From Thermoplasmata archaeon (GTDB lineage Archaea > Thermoplasmatota > Thermoplasmata > Lutacidiplasmatales > UBA184), in assembly GCA_030039715.1 (NCBI GenBank), contig JASHVA010000132.1, forward strand, positions 1 to 15,609: DNA of 15,609 nt, in the 5' to 3' direction. The notes below the pieces were generated by a model. The model worked only from the letters and a program-made list of their open reading frames with translations, did no database searches and was not told the DNA's origin. Positions 1 to 5,087 of the stretch are shown one piece after another. Each line of letters begins with the position of its first letter. The stretch's first letter is position 1. A program made the translations under genes and the position numbers.

Positions 1-908
1 CCGAGGGCGACGATGCGGCGGTTGTCGGCGTGCCGCTCGTTGTACCCGATGTGCAGGCTCGTGAGGCGGTCGGAGAGCGGGTCGTTGATGTTGTCGAGGT
101 CCGAGAGGTTCGACGTGCAGACGGCGACGAAGAGGCCCGGGAACGTCTCCCGGGATTTCGACGGGGTGACGGTTCCCTCCTGGAGCGCCTGGAGCAGCAC
201 GTTCTGGGTGCCGAGCGGCAGCTTCCCGATCTCGTCGACGAGGAGGAAGCCGCGGTTCGCCTGCAGGAGCTTCCCGGGCTCGAAGACGAGCGGGCTCATC
301 GGGTCGCCGACCTCCTCGAGCTTCCGGAGGTTGATGTTCCCCGTCAGGTGGTCGGGGAAGACCTCGGAGCTGCCCTGCAGCCGGGCGTAGCCGTACCCCT
401 CGCGGAGGAGCTGGTAGGTCGCGGGGACCTTCGACGGGTCGACCGAGGCGGGGTCGAAGCGGGTCGCGTCGTTGCCGGGCGCGAAGCGCCGCTCGCAGAT
501 CGGGCACGGCGGGAACTGAGCCGCGACCGCCGGGTCGGCGACGCTGAGCGGGTGGTCGAGGACGGGGCAGCCGTCGATCGCCCAGACGCCCTTCGGGAAG
601 AGGCTCCAGAGGTCCTTCGCGAGGCTGGTCTTCCCCGCGCCCGACGGTCCGAAGAAGAGGACGTGCGCGCCCGACACGAGGGCGGCGATCAGGTCCTCGT
701 ACGTCGCTTCGGGGAGCACCGTCCGCGGAAAGAGCGCGCGGACCGCTTCGGGTCGGCTGAGCCCCTGCTGCCGGAAGGCGTCGAGCGCCCGCAGGATCTC
801 GGTGCGGAAACGCTCCCCGGGACTCGCGACGTGCACCCGGGCGGCTTTCAACTCGGCGGCCGTCGCGTGAGTCCCCGGTGCGGGAGCGGGTCGAGACGGA
901 GCCGCCAC
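1..908 (-). CDS. PrkA/magnesium-chelatase-like AAA+ ATPase (C-terminus beyond window)
   Basis: About 302 residues are visible and the frame stays open to the window edge, so the C-terminus is missing. A Walker A (GPSGAGKT, residues 87-94) and a Walker B (LLVDEIGKLP, Asp225-Glu226) mark a P-loop AAA+ ATPase. Between them, CPVLDHPLSV (from Cys114) resembles the PVNDHP segment of PrkA/YeaG proteins, and a CPIC motif (Cys135, Cys138) could complete a metal site. The segment NINLRKLEEVGDP also resembles PrkA. Such ATPases remodel partner proteins, often VWA-domain partners; no partner is visible here. I chose GTG at 908 because a TATA-like element at 931-940 lies about 26 nt upstream, as expected for a leaderless start. 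It is divergent from rps3ae. Kinase activity, claimed for some PrkA proteins, cannot be inferred. The AAA+ family is sure; the subfamily is probable. Confidence 0.85.
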   Translation of the reverse strand, partial: MAAPSRPAPAPGTHATAAELKAARVHVASPGERFRTEILRALDAFRQQGLSRPEAVRALFPRTVLPEATYEDLIAALVSGAHVLFFGPSGAGKTSLAKDLWSLFPKGVWAIDGCPVLDHPLSVADPAVAAQFPPCPICERRFAPGNDATRFDPASVDPSKVPATYQLLREGYGYARLQGSSEVFPDHLTGNINLRKLEEVGDPMSPLVFEPGKLLQANRGFLLVDEIGKLPLGTQNVLLQALQEGTVTPSKSRETFPGLFVAVCTSNLSDLDNINDPLSDRLTSLHIGYNERHADNRRIVAL

Positions 909-930
909 GGCGCGCGCAATTGGGTGTCGG

Positions 931-940
931 ATATGTAGTT
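931..940 (-). promoter_or_regulatory. TATA-like box of the AAA+ ATPase gene
   Basis: On the minus strand the A/T-rich run AACTACATAT stands out in very GC-rich DNA. It ends about 23-26 nt before the GTG at 908, the normal archaeal TATA-to-TSS distance, which implies a leaderless mRNA. Confidence 0.5.
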
Positions 941-1003
941 TCCGCGGGCGCGGCCACGGCGGTGGCGGAGGCCGTCTCACCCCGACCGCGCGAAGCAGAT
1001 AGG

Positions 1004-1010
1004 TTAAGTA
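1004..1010 (+). promoter_or_regulatory. TATA-like box of rps3ae
   Basis: TTAAGTA is preceded by a purine-rich BRE-like stretch (CGAAGCAGATAGG). It lies about 30 nt upstream of the rps3ae ATG at 1040, giving a transcription start within a few bases of the start codon. Confidence 0.6.
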
Positions 1011-1039
1011 GGGTACCCCGCTCCGCGGCCCCGCGAGCG

Positions 1040-1759
1040 ATGGCCGACAAGGAGAGTCCGGCGAAGAAGCCGGCGCTGGCCCGTACCGTCAAGGACAAGT
1101 GGCGGTCGAAGCACTGGTTCAAGGTCCGCGCCCCGGGGCTCTTCCAGCACGTCGAGCTCGGGGAGACGGTCGCGACCGAGCCCGAGCAGGTGATCGGCCG
1201 CACGCTCGAGACGACGCTGCCCGAGCTCTCGGGGAGCGCGGACTCCGGGAAGGCCCACATCAAGCTGCGGTTCCGCATCGAGCGGCTCGGCGGCGACGGC
1301 GTCGCCGAGGCGCGCTTCATCGGCCACGACCTCACCTCCGACTACGTGCGGCGGCTCGCGCGACGCAAGCGCTCGAAGATCGACCTCGCGCTGACCGTCA
1401 CGACGAAGGACGGGGTCCAGGTCGTGCTGAAGCCGGTGGCGGTCGGGGAGCAGCGGCTCCAGACGCGCCTCCGGGCGGAGTTGCGCCACCAGATGGTCAC
1501 GATCCTGACCGAGGAGGCCGCCAAGCGCTCCAGCGCGGAGTTCGTCCGCGAGATGCTCCAGGGCGACCTCTCGAAGGTCCTCGCGCACGGCGTGAAGACC
1601 CTCTATCCTCTGAAGAAGATCGAGATCCGTCGCTCGGAGGTCCTCGGCACGGTCGCCGACGAGCTGCCGATCTCCGAGCCGACCGCGCTCCCCGAATCCC
1701 CGGCGGCCCCCGAGGCGGCCGCCCCGGTCGCCGACGGCGGCGACGCGACCGCGGCGTAG
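1040..1759 (+). CDS. rps3ae: 30S ribosomal protein eS1 (S3Ae)
   Basis: This 239-residue protein is the archaeal/eukaryotic small-subunit protein eS1, which sits on the platform of the 30S subunit near the mRNA exit. Diagnostic segments include WRSKHWFKVRAP near the N-terminus, GRTLETTLPELSG, and the middle region with SDYVRRLARRKRSKID followed by QMVTILTEEAAKRS. Length is slightly above the usual size because of an Ala/Pro/Asp/Glu-rich tail from about residue 210. An upstream extension of the frame is open, but ATG 1040 is preferred: the TATA box at 1004-1010 sits 30 nt before it, and MADKESPAKK is a typical basic archaeal start. tRNA-Met follows 32 nt after the stop and has no clear promoter of its own, so the two may be co-transcribed. 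Confidence 0.97.
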   Translation: MADKESPAKKPALARTVKDKWRSKHWFKVRAPGLFQHVELGETVATEPEQVIGRTLETTLPELSGSADSGKAHIKLRFRIERLGGDGVAEARFIGHDLTSDYVRRLARRKRSKIDLALTVTTKDGVQVVLKPVAVGEQRLQTRLRAELRHQMVTILTEEAAKRSSAEFVREMLQGDLSKVLAHGVKTLYPLKKIEIRRSEVLGTVADELPISEPTALPESPAAPEAAAPVADGGDATAA

Positions 1760-1791
1760 GAGCGCTCGGCGCCGTGGCGCGTCGGATTCCT

Positions 1792-1893
1792 GTCGGAGTG
1801 GCTCAGCCCGGTAGAGCACGGGACTCATAGCGGGACGCGCCGCGCGTCCCGGGAGAGATCCTGGGGTCGGGGGTTCAAATCCCCCCTCCGACA
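1792..1893 (+). tRNA. tRNA-Met (CAT, elongator), copy 1, with intron
   Basis: A complete cloverleaf can be drawn. The acceptor stem is GTCGGAG/CTCCGAC with discriminator A1893. The D-stem is GCTC/GAGC, the anticodon stem CGGGA/TCCTG, the variable loop GGGTC, and the T-arm GGGGG-TTCAAAT-CCCCC. The anticodon CAT is at 1826-1828. A 28-nt intron (1830-1857) interrupts the gene after position 37, the canonical archaeal site; it folds on GGGACGCG/CGCGTCCC. CCA is not encoded. G1 and the CTCATA loop fit elongator Met rather than initiator (which normally starts A1) or tRNA-Ile2. An identical copy lies at 4203-4304. Confidence 0.93.
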
Positions 1894-1913
1894 CTTTGGA
1901 TGGGAACCCCCGG
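1867..1913 (+). repeat. Inverted repeat of the tRNA T-arm, downstream of copy 1
   Basis: Bases 1867-1882 (the T-stem and loop) can pair with 1898-1913: 13 Watson-Crick pairs, one G-U and two mismatches over 16 positions, with a 15-nt spacer covering the 3' acceptor strand. The geometry is the same at tRNA copy 2. Pairing would compete with the tRNA fold. Confidence 0.6.
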
Positions 1914-2255
1914 AGGGCCGAATCCGGGGTCGGCGCGGCGTAGCGTGAGCGGACGTCTCCCGCGAGAGGGCGCGATCGCTGCGCCCGATCTCTGCACCGA
2001 TCTTGGCAGCGTCGCACCCGAACCGAACAATCGGCCCTCGGTCCTGCGTCCGCCCGGACGTCGATCTCGCCGGTTCTCAGATAGCCCAGCCCGCAACGCC
2101 CGCCGGCCCGTTCCACCCGTCGATGAGCTGGGCCCGCGGGAGAACGTGGGCCAGGAGCGACCCGCCGCTCCGGGCGGGATCAGGCCCCTGGTGGTTCCCG
2201 GCGACATACCTTCGGGCCATCACCGCGAATGGGCCGGCGCGGGCGGACTCGGGGC
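1894..2255. other. Non-coding 5' part of the accessory island
   Basis: About 360 bases with no ORF that looks like a protein; the open frames here have Arg/Pro-rich shadow composition. Bases 1908-1929 form a perfect 7-bp hairpin (CCCCGGA, 8-nt loop, TCCGGGG) just after the tRNA. The DNA at 1898-1925 resembles that at 4936-4965. A second GC hairpin (CCCGCC/GGCGGG) lies at 2161-2178, beyond the MarR stop. Nothing else is recognised. Confidence 0.5.
1908..1929. repeat. Perfect 7-bp hairpin after tRNA-Met copy 1
   Basis: CCCCGGA at 1908-1914 and TCCGGGG at 1923-1929 are exact complements around the loop GGGCCGAA. No T-rich tract follows, so it is not a clear terminator; it may be a processing or stabilising structure for the tRNA transcript. 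Confidence 0.45.
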
Positions 2256-2699
2256 TTAGGCCGGGGCTTGGTCCATAAATTTCAACAGTTTCTCGAAACT
2301 TCGAAGCAGCGCCCGTATCTCTTCGGGCTCCAGCGAGGAGACGAATCGGGCAACGATCTCCTTGTGTCGCCTCCGGGCCACGACAAACAGCTTCTTGCCA
2401 GCAGGAGTCAACTGGACATTCACGACCCTTCGGTCCGAAGAATCTCTCACCCTCTGGACCAGACCCTTCCCTTCCATCACGTCGATGATCGCGGTGACCG
2501 CGGCCTTCGTTACGTCGTTTTCGTCGCTCAACCGGACCATGGGGGTCGGGCCGGAGTCCCACAGCTGCTCGAGCACGGCGAACTCGGTCAGTCTCAGGTC
2601 CACCTTCCCGAAGGCCCTGACGAAGTACTGGGGCAACCTCCGGCTGGCCAGATTCATGGCCCGAAAGACCACCGCCGGGCTAGGGGTCGGCTCTCCCAT
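2256..2699 (-). CDS. MarR-family winged-helix transcriptional regulator
   Basis: This 147-residue protein has the length and layout of MarR repressors. An N-terminal dimerisation helix is followed by a winged helix-turn-helix: RLTEFAVLEQLW (residues about 36-47), LSDENDVTKAAVTAIIDVMEGKGLV (recognition helix region) and the wing DRRVVNVQLTPAG with its classic Asp-Arg pair. A C-terminal helical segment ends in FEKLLKFMDQ. MarR proteins typically bind phenolics or oxidants and repress a neighbouring detoxification gene. The gene is divergent from the 61-aa ORF and quinone oxidoreductase, with palindromic sites between them, so it probably controls that unit and itself. A TATA-like CGTTAAGAC lies about 50 nt upstream (near 2750). 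The ligand is unknown. Confidence 0.9.
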   Translation of the reverse strand: MGEPTPSPAVVFRAMNLASRRLPQYFVRAFGKVDLRLTEFAVLEQLWDSGPTPMVRLSDENDVTKAAVTAIIDVMEGKGLVQRVRDSSDRRVVNVQLTPAGKKLFVVARRRHKEIVARFVSSLEPEEIRALLRSFEKLLKFMDQAPA

Positions 2700-2807
2700 C
2701 GGCCCGCTGTCTTCGGTGGATGGGCGGCCGGGTCGGCGGGCCGGCGTCTTAACGTCGTTCGATCCACCGTTCGTACAACGCCCGCAGGCGGTCGGCCCTT
2801 AAGGCAA

Positions 2808-2855
2808 TTGCCATATGGTCAATTATTAAGTAGTTCATCACTTTACCATATTGCC
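2808..2855. promoter_or_regulatory. Divergent promoter/operator between MarR gene and oxidoreductase unit
   Basis: This is the most A/T-rich stretch near the MarR gene. It holds a palindromic TTGCCATATGGTCAA (2808-2822), the TATA-like ATTATTAAGTAG (2822-2833) and a second half-similar site ACCATATTGCC (2845-2855) just before ATG 2856. Operators flanking and overlapping a TATA box are what a MarR-type repressor would use. The core GCCATATGG recurs at the antitoxin promoter (4399-4407). Confidence 0.6.
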
Positions 2856-3041
2856 ATGCGTCTCGACGCCGCCGCGTGGAACGAGGTCGCGGGGCCGGCC
2901 ACGTTCGAGGTGCTCGAGACGCGGGGCCGCGACGGGACTGATGCTCGATACGACCGTGCGGTGGCCCCGGGTCGCTTCGACCGGCACGGCCCTCTCGCGT
3001 CCGTCCGACCGGTCGTCGCCGGTGGGTGGGACGGACCGTGA
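2856..3041 (+). CDS. Small hypothetical protein (61 aa), translationally coupled to the oxidoreductase
   Basis: I do not recognise this ORF. It starts MRLDAAAWNEVAGPATFEVL and ends VVAGGWDGP, with no signal peptide or membrane segment. The first 26 codons have strongly GC-biased third positions, like real genes here. Its ATG sits about 25-30 nt after the TATA-like ATTATTAAG, so it would be the first codon of a leaderless mRNA. Its TGA overlaps the GTG of the next gene (GTGA, 3038-3041), the normal sign of translational coupling. It may be a leader peptide, a remnant of a larger protein, or simply an untranslated leader that happens to stay open. Confidence 0.45.
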   Translation: MRLDAAAWNEVAGPATFEVLETRGRDGTDARYDRAVAPGRFDRHGPLASVRPVVAGGWDGP

Positions 3042-3994
3042 AGGCCATCGTCCAGGATCGATACGGGCACGCGGACTCGCTGCAGTTCACCGACGTAGAG
3101 ACGCCGGTTCCGGGCGCGACCGGCGTGCTCCTCCGGGTGCGTTCGGCGTCCGTGAACAGCCTCGACTGGCGGATCATGTCGGGCCGACCGTTCATCGGTC
3201 GGTTCCTGGGGTTCGGCCTGACTCGGCCCAAGCGAAGAATCCGCGGGGTCGACGTGGCGGGCGAGGTCGTTGCCGTGCGGAAGCCGGACTCGCGGTTCAA
3301 AGTGGGCGACGCGGTGTACGGCCTCGGCAGCGGCTCGTTTGCCGAGTACGTGGCGGCGGACGAACGCGAGCTCACGAGCAAGCCGGATGGTCTCTCCTTC
3401 GACGACGCGGCCACTCTTGGAATCGCCGCCGTTACGGCCCTCCAGGCGCTACGGGATCGGGGACACGTTCGGCCCGGCCAGTCCGTCGCCATCACCGGGG
3501 CGGGTAGCGGCGTCGGAACGTTCGCCGTCCAGCTCGCCAAGTGGATGGGGGCGCGGGTGACCGCGGTCACGCGGTCCGAGAACGCCCCGTTGCTGCGTTC
3601 GATCGGGGCCGACGAGGTCGTGGGCTATGACGAAACGGACTTCACCCGAGGACCCAACCGATACGACGTCATCTTGGACATCTCGGGTCTGGCCGGGATC
3701 GGGGCGCTCCGGCGGACTCTGAAACTCGGGGGTACCTTGGTGTCTGTCGGCGGCCGGGGCGGCTTCGGTCGGTTCATCCAGGCCGGAGTCCGACGCCGAT
3801 TGCTTCGTCAGCAGGTCTGGGGTCTCCTCGCGAAGCCGAACGTGGAGGACATGGCGCGGCTGGGCGGTCTCGTGGTCCAAGGCACGCTAAAGCCTGCCGT
3901 GGAGCGTGCCTATTCTCTTCCGGAAACCCCGGAAGCGATGGCCCGGGCCGAGCGGCAGCAAGCTCGAGGGAAACTGGTCATCCACGTCTCCTGA
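3038..3994 (+). CDS. Zinc-free MDR-family NAD(P)H:quinone oxidoreductase
   Basis: This 318-residue medium-chain reductase belongs to the quinone-oxidoreductase branch that lacks zinc; no cysteine is present. Order of parts: the start MKAIVQDRYG, a GroES-like domain with VRSASVNSLDWRIMSG (residues about 34-49) and RGVDVAGEVVAV, then the Rossmann fold ITGAGSGVGTFAVQLAK (152-168). It likely transfers hydride from NADPH to quinones or enones in the cytoplasm. I prefer GTG 3038 to GTG 3026: it gives the family's usual MKA start, has GGGTGGGA upstream, and overlaps the preceding small ORF by GTGA. Pairing with a divergent MarR gene suggests induction by electrophiles or quinones. Confidence 0.92.
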   Translation: MKAIVQDRYGHADSLQFTDVETPVPGATGVLLRVRSASVNSLDWRIMSGRPFIGRFLGFGLTRPKRRIRGVDVAGEVVAVRKPDSRFKVGDAVYGLGSGSFAEYVAADERELTSKPDGLSFDDAATLGIAAVTALQALRDRGHVRPGQSVAITGAGSGVGTFAVQLAKWMGARVTAVTRSENAPLLRSIGADEVVGYDETDFTRGPNRYDVILDISGLAGIGALRRTLKLGGTLVSVGGRGGFGRFIQAGVRRRLLRQQVWGLLAKPNVEDMARLGGLVVQGTLKPAVERAYSLPETPEAMARAERQQARGKLVIHVS

Positions 3995-4202
3995 TCCCCG
4001 CCCGTCGGTTACACGGTCCCCGGGTGGCCCGCCATCCCCGTCGAGAGGGTCACGGACCACCGCGGAAGCTCCGGGCCGCGATTCCATCGATCCGGGAGCA
4101 GGGATGGCAACCCAGACTCGGGCCCCCCGAGATGTGGACGGGTCGGTGCCCCGTTGGGATCGAGCTCTGCCGAGATGGGGAACGACGGTGCGTCCGATCC
4201 CT

Positions 4203-4304
4203 GTCGGAGTGGCTCAGCCCGGTAGAGCACGGGACTCATAGCGGGACGCGCCGCGCGTCCCGGGAGAGATCCTGGGGTCGGGGGTTCAAATCCCCCCTCC
4301 GACA
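4203..4304 (+). tRNA. tRNA-Met (CAT, elongator), copy 2, with intron
   Basis: All 102 bases are identical to the gene at 1792-1893, including the 28-nt intron (4241-4268) and discriminator A4304; anticodon at 4237-4239. The identity extends three bases upstream, and the flanks then differ although they remain similar (GCGTCCGATCC against GCGTCGGATTC upstream). No TATA box is evident in the 200 bases before it. It could be read through from the oxidoreductase 208 nt upstream, or be silent. Perfect identity suggests recent duplication or ongoing gene conversion. Confidence 0.9.
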
Positions 4305-4324
4305 TTCCGGATTTGAACCCTCGG
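4278..4324 (+). repeat. Perfect inverted repeat of the tRNA T-arm, downstream of copy 2
   Basis: GGGTTCAAATCC (4282-4293) and GGATTTGAACCC (4309-4320) are exact reverse complements over 12 bases. As RNA the stem extends to 16 pairs (4278-4293 with 4309-4324, two of them G-U) around a 15-nt loop. It would unfold the T-arm of a read-through transcript. Confidence 0.75.
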
Positions 4325-4388
4325 GGGGGCGACGGCTCCTCCGGAAGGGTAGGGCGAACAAGGTCTCACCGTTCGAGGATGTACAAAG

Positions 4389-4416
4389 CTATATGTGAGC
4401 CATATGGCATCACATA
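4389..4416 (+). promoter_or_regulatory. Promoter and palindromic operator of the toxin-antitoxin pair
   Basis: CTATAT at 4389-4394 is a TATA-like box about 30 nt before ATG 4421. Overlapping it, arms TATGTGA (4392-4398) and TCACATA (4410-4416) flank a fully palindromic core GCCATATGGC (4399-4408). A site at and just after the TATA box is where an autoregulating antitoxin would bind. The core is shared with the MarR-oxidoreductase promoter. Confidence 0.65.
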
Positions 4417-4420
4417 GCCG

Positions 4421-4657
4421 ATGATCACGACCATCCAGCTGTCCCCTTCCACACGGCAAAAATTGGCCGCCCTCAAGGCGACCCCTCGAGAGACCTACGA
4501 CGAGTTGCTGAACAAGCTCATCGCTCTGGTTCCGGAAGGGGACGACGAAGGAGCGTACACCGACGCGTTCCGGATCGGGCTCCTCAGTGCCCGACTTGAC
4601 CTCCGTGCACGGCGAGTGACGGACCACGACCTCGTCAAGAAGCGGTTGGGTCTCTGA
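4421..4657 (+). CDS. Antitoxin, RelB/DUF7557-like
   Basis: This 78-residue protein starts MITTIQLSPSTRQKLAALK and continues with TPRETYDELLNKLI, the pattern of small archaeal antitoxins: a short N-terminal strand (TTIQLS), as in ribbon-helix-helix DNA binders, then the characteristic ETYDELLNKLI helix. The C-terminal part (RLDLRARRVTDHDLVKKRLGL) would wrap the toxin. The adjacent RelE-like ORF overlaps its stop by 4 nt, and a palindrome lies in its promoter, so it probably neutralises the toxin and represses the operon. ATG 4421 lies about 27-32 nt from the TATA box, so the mRNA is probably leaderless. The exact antitoxin family is less sure than the role. Confidence 0.8.
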   Translation: MITTIQLSPSTRQKLAALKATPRETYDELLNKLIALVPEGDDEGAYTDAFRIGLLSARLDLRARRVTDHDLVKKRLGL

Positions 4658-4911
4658 CGCCTTGGAAGATCCAGTGGACCGATACGGCCATTCGTGATCT
4701 CGGGTCCCTGGATCGAGGCGTCGCGCGTCGAATCGTCGAGCGCCTGGAGCGGGCTTCGGCCGACCCCGACCACTATTTCGAAAAGCTGGTGGGCTCGGAC
4801 GAACGGAAACTTCGAGTGGGCGATTATCGCCTGCTCGCGGCACTCTCGCCTTCCGAGCAGATGGTCACGGTGGAGAGGGTCGACCACCGCCGTCGGGTCT
4901 ACCAGCGATAG
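4654..4911 (+). CDS. RelE/ParE-family toxin with apparent CTG start
   Basis: This 85-residue protein reads xTPWKIQWTDTAIRDLGSLD, then ARRIVERLERAS, then KLRVGDYRLLAAL, and finishes VERVDHRRRVYQR. That is the order of elements in archaeal RelE toxins: first strand, two helices, the LRVGDYR strand, and the C-terminal HRR.VY motif. RelE proteins cleave mRNA on the ribosome; ParE relatives inhibit gyrase. No ATG, GTG or TTG lies in frame near the expected N-terminus. The only plausible start is CTG 4654, which overlaps the antitoxin stop as CTGA where ATGA or GTGA would be normal. The toxin may be poorly translated by coupling, or its start may have decayed. No frameshift or internal stop is present. 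Confidence 0.8.
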   Translation: MTPWKIQWTDTAIRDLGSLDRGVARRIVERLERASADPDHYFEKLVGSDERKLRVGDYRLLAALSPSEQMVTVERVDHRRRVYQR

Positions 4912-4935
4912 ACCTGGGCCGGCCCGTTCTCCACG

Positions 4936-4975
4936 GGATTTGAACTCCCCGGGGGGTCGAATACCCCCTCCGACA
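4936..4975 (+). repeat. Decayed tRNA-Met 3' end (att-like remnant)
   Basis: CCCCCTCCGACACT (4964-4977) is an exact 14-base match to the acceptor 3' strand and flank of tRNA copy 1. Before it, GGGGG-GTCGAAT-ACCCC (4951-4967) is a degenerate T-arm, and GGATTTGAAC (4936-4945) matches the inverted T-arm downstream of copy 2. The rest of the tRNA is absent. Partial tRNA 3' ends of this kind are the usual trace of tRNA-targeted integration. Confidence 0.65.
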
Positions 4976-5049
4976 CTCTCTACGGCTTCGGCCCGCCCGT
5001 TCGTGCCCGAATCTCGCGTACGATCGCGGGGGACCTCCCCGGACAGCCG

Positions 5050-5055
5050 ATATAC
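5050..5055 (+). promoter_or_regulatory. TATA-like box of the cyclase gene
   Basis: GATATACC lies in GC-rich DNA about 36 nt before ATG 5088 and only 11 nt before the alternative TTG 5064. A start of transcription near 5078 would exclude the TTG, so this element decides the start codon. Confidence 0.5.
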
Positions 5056-5087
5056 CACGTTCGTTGTCCGCCCTCACGCGGAAGCCG

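Larger units (their letters stand above)
1886..4975. mobile_element. Putative tRNA-Met-bounded accessory island (two segments)
   Basis: Direct repeats of the tRNA-Met 3' end occur at 1886-1893, 4297-4304 and 4968-4975, cutting the region into a 2.4-kb segment (MarR gene, small ORF, oxidoreductase, second tRNA) and a 0.67-kb segment (toxin-antitoxin pair). The cargo is typical accessory material and is flanked on the left by core genes. No integrase, transposase or terminal inverted repeats are present, so this is either an element that lost its integrase, a segment mobilised in trans, or two tandem duplications. Confidence 0.45.

Noticed and set aside
30..938. Plus-strand frame opposite the AAA+ ATPase
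   Set aside because: The minus strand carries Walker A, Walker B and PrkA-like motifs in frame; the plus-strand translation has none.
1792..1893. tRNA with CAT anticodon being initiator Met or tRNA-Ile2
   Set aside because: The first base pair G-C and overall stem pattern fit elongator Met; archaeal initiators usually begin with A1, and Ile2 has a different acceptor stem.
2161..2178. GC hairpin CCCGCC/GGCGGG as a terminator for the MarR gene
   Set aside because: About 80 nt beyond the stop and without a T-rich tract; such hairpins are frequent in GC-rich DNA.
1900..2259. ORF of 119 codons between tRNA copy 1 and the MarR gene
   Set aside because: Pro/Arg/Gly-rich shadow composition, no ribosome-binding site, no recognisable family.
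2749..2838. Tiny minus-strand ORF (MAIALRADRLRALYERWIERR, or 29 aa from an upstream ATG) before the MarR gene
   Set aside because: It looks helical, but it overlaps the operator and TATA box and has no other support; it may be chance or a fossil.
3995..4202. Possible promoter or short gene before tRNA copy 2
   Set aside because: No A/T-rich TATA-like element and no credible ORF were seen in these 208 bases.
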